Source: CAVURS01 sp963834425
GTDB lineage: Bacteria > Actinomycetota > Actinomycetes > Actinomycetales > CAVURS01
Direction: 5' to 3'
DNA length: 64,000 nt
NCBI GenBank assembly: GCA_963834425.1
Contig: CAWIBR010000008.1
Coordinates: 62,001-126,000, forward strand
Shown here: piece by piece, positions 63,469 to 64,000 of the stretch
Layout of the letters: the number at the start of each line of letters is the position of its first letter
Numbering within the stretch: position 1 is the stretch's first letter
Notes under the pieces: generated by a model
Database searches by the model: none
What the model was told of the DNA's origin: nothing
Seen by the model: the letters and a program-made list of their open reading frames with translations, nothing else
Program-made: the position numbers and the translations under genes

Positions 63469-64000
63469 CTATGACGAGGTCAGCTGGGACCGGTAGAGCC
63501 ATTGGTCCTGCTCGCGATCAACGGCTCGCTGGACGCTGGACCGTGCCTTGCCGCAGACCAGCTCGACGAGGCCGAGACCGGCGATGATCGGCTGCAGGAA
63601 GAAGAGGCGTTGCAGGACGAGCAGCTGCAGCAGGATCCAGGCGACGAGGCCCGCTCCGGCCAGGAGTCCGGCGAGTCGCGCCCACGCTGGTGCGAACGGC
63701 ACGGTCGGGGGGGGTCGCCAGCTGAGGGAGAGCCACCGTCGCGAGGAGAGCCACGCCGGGCCGGCCCAGTCGGTGAAGGGTGTGCCGTTGAGCCAGTCCG
63801 TCGAGAGGCCGAAACCGTTGCTGAGCAGGGATTCCACCGTAGACGGCCGAGAGGGCTACGAACAGCGAGGTGCCGGCGAGCAACCCAGAGGGCGGGGGGG
63901 GGGTCCGGCGGGTGGTCGGTGCGGGCGCGGCGCAGCTTGGCGATCGGGCCTTCGGCGTCGAAGCCCTTGACCAGGAAGGCGATTGGCAGGAGTCCGATGA
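63469..64000 (-). CDS. Membrane protein, continues beyond the right edge (frameshifts)
   Basis: On the minus strand, IGLLPIAFLVKGFDAEGPIA enters from the edge. A break in a run of ten G (63894-63903) follows, then LLAGTSLFVALSAVYGG, and in another frame MESLLSNGFGLSTDWLNGTP and GLLAGAGLVAWILLQLLVLQ, then FFLQPIIAGLGLVELVCG. At least three hydrophobic helices. I do not recognise a family. The N-terminus is outside the window. Confidence 0.55.

Noticed and set aside
63894..63903. Run of ten G as a phase-variation tract
   Set aside because: It lies in a region with many other frame breaks, and a homopolymer read error is the simpler explanation.

Overview
The window comes from a high-GC actinomycete (Actinomycetota). 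The family content supports this: a REP13E12-type DUF222/HNH gene, an Rv2578c-type radical SAM protein, DUF3349 and DUF1206 proteins, a SigJ-like ECF41 sigma remnant and UspA-type stress proteins. Several genes also start with no leader, 6-7 nt after a TAnnnT -10 box. I cannot fix the order or genus from sequence alone. No rRNA, tRNA, CRISPR array, transposase or phage gene was found. Many genes are split between frames although their catalytic motifs survive and their start/stop overlaps are intact. The breaks are densest at 39.8-48.6 kb and 54.5-62 kb, and I read most of them as consensus errors rather than gene decay.

Layout. 0-5.5 kb: a redox two-component pair (receiver-FAD reductase fusion plus a cNMP-binding histidine kinase) and a UvrD-like helicase with an SOS-like box on its start codon. 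5.5-6.7 kb: a ParB-like gene interrupted by an inverted ECF sigma fragment. 6.6-15.2 kb: radical SAM protein, SulP transporter, Tat-exported haem peroxidase, an unknown leaderless gene, deaminase, formate-THF ligase and nitroreductase. 15.2-22.2 kb: DUF222/HNH gene, P-loop kinase, luciferase-like oxidoreductase, MFS exporter, class V aminotransferase and Rieske protein. 22.3-28.2 kb: a PAS-GAF-PP2C phosphatase and a PEP-dependent dihydroxyacetone kinase locus (DhaK, DhaL, EIIA-HPr-EI). 28.3-35.3 kb: membrane Mo-cofactor oxidoreductase, fasciclin lipoprotein, a small cytochrome b complex, and PiT phosphate permease with its companions.

35.4-62.2 kb looks like a dormancy/hypoxia island. It holds a CYTH-CHAD protein, flavin-binding PPOX proteins, three universal stress protein modules, class I aldolase, PEP synthase, GAPDH, a pyruvate:ferredoxin oxidoreductase (gamma, alpha, beta) with an FAD/Fe-S partner, alcohol dehydrogenases, a lysine-tailed DNA-binding-like protein, a phosphoribosyltransferase, and a complete V/A-type ATPase operon ending in a universal stress protein and an ABC exporter. 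Copies of a DosR/DevR-like box (core GGGACTTTnGGCCC) lie in front of most of these units, and also in front of the cytochrome b cluster at 32.5 kb. The reading is one oxygen/redox-controlled regulon that joins lower glycolysis and gluconeogenesis, ferredoxin reduction and ion-pumping ATPase. This is inference from motif and context.

Two SOS/LexA-like boxes near the left end (helicase, radical SAM gene) mark a separate DNA-damage response.
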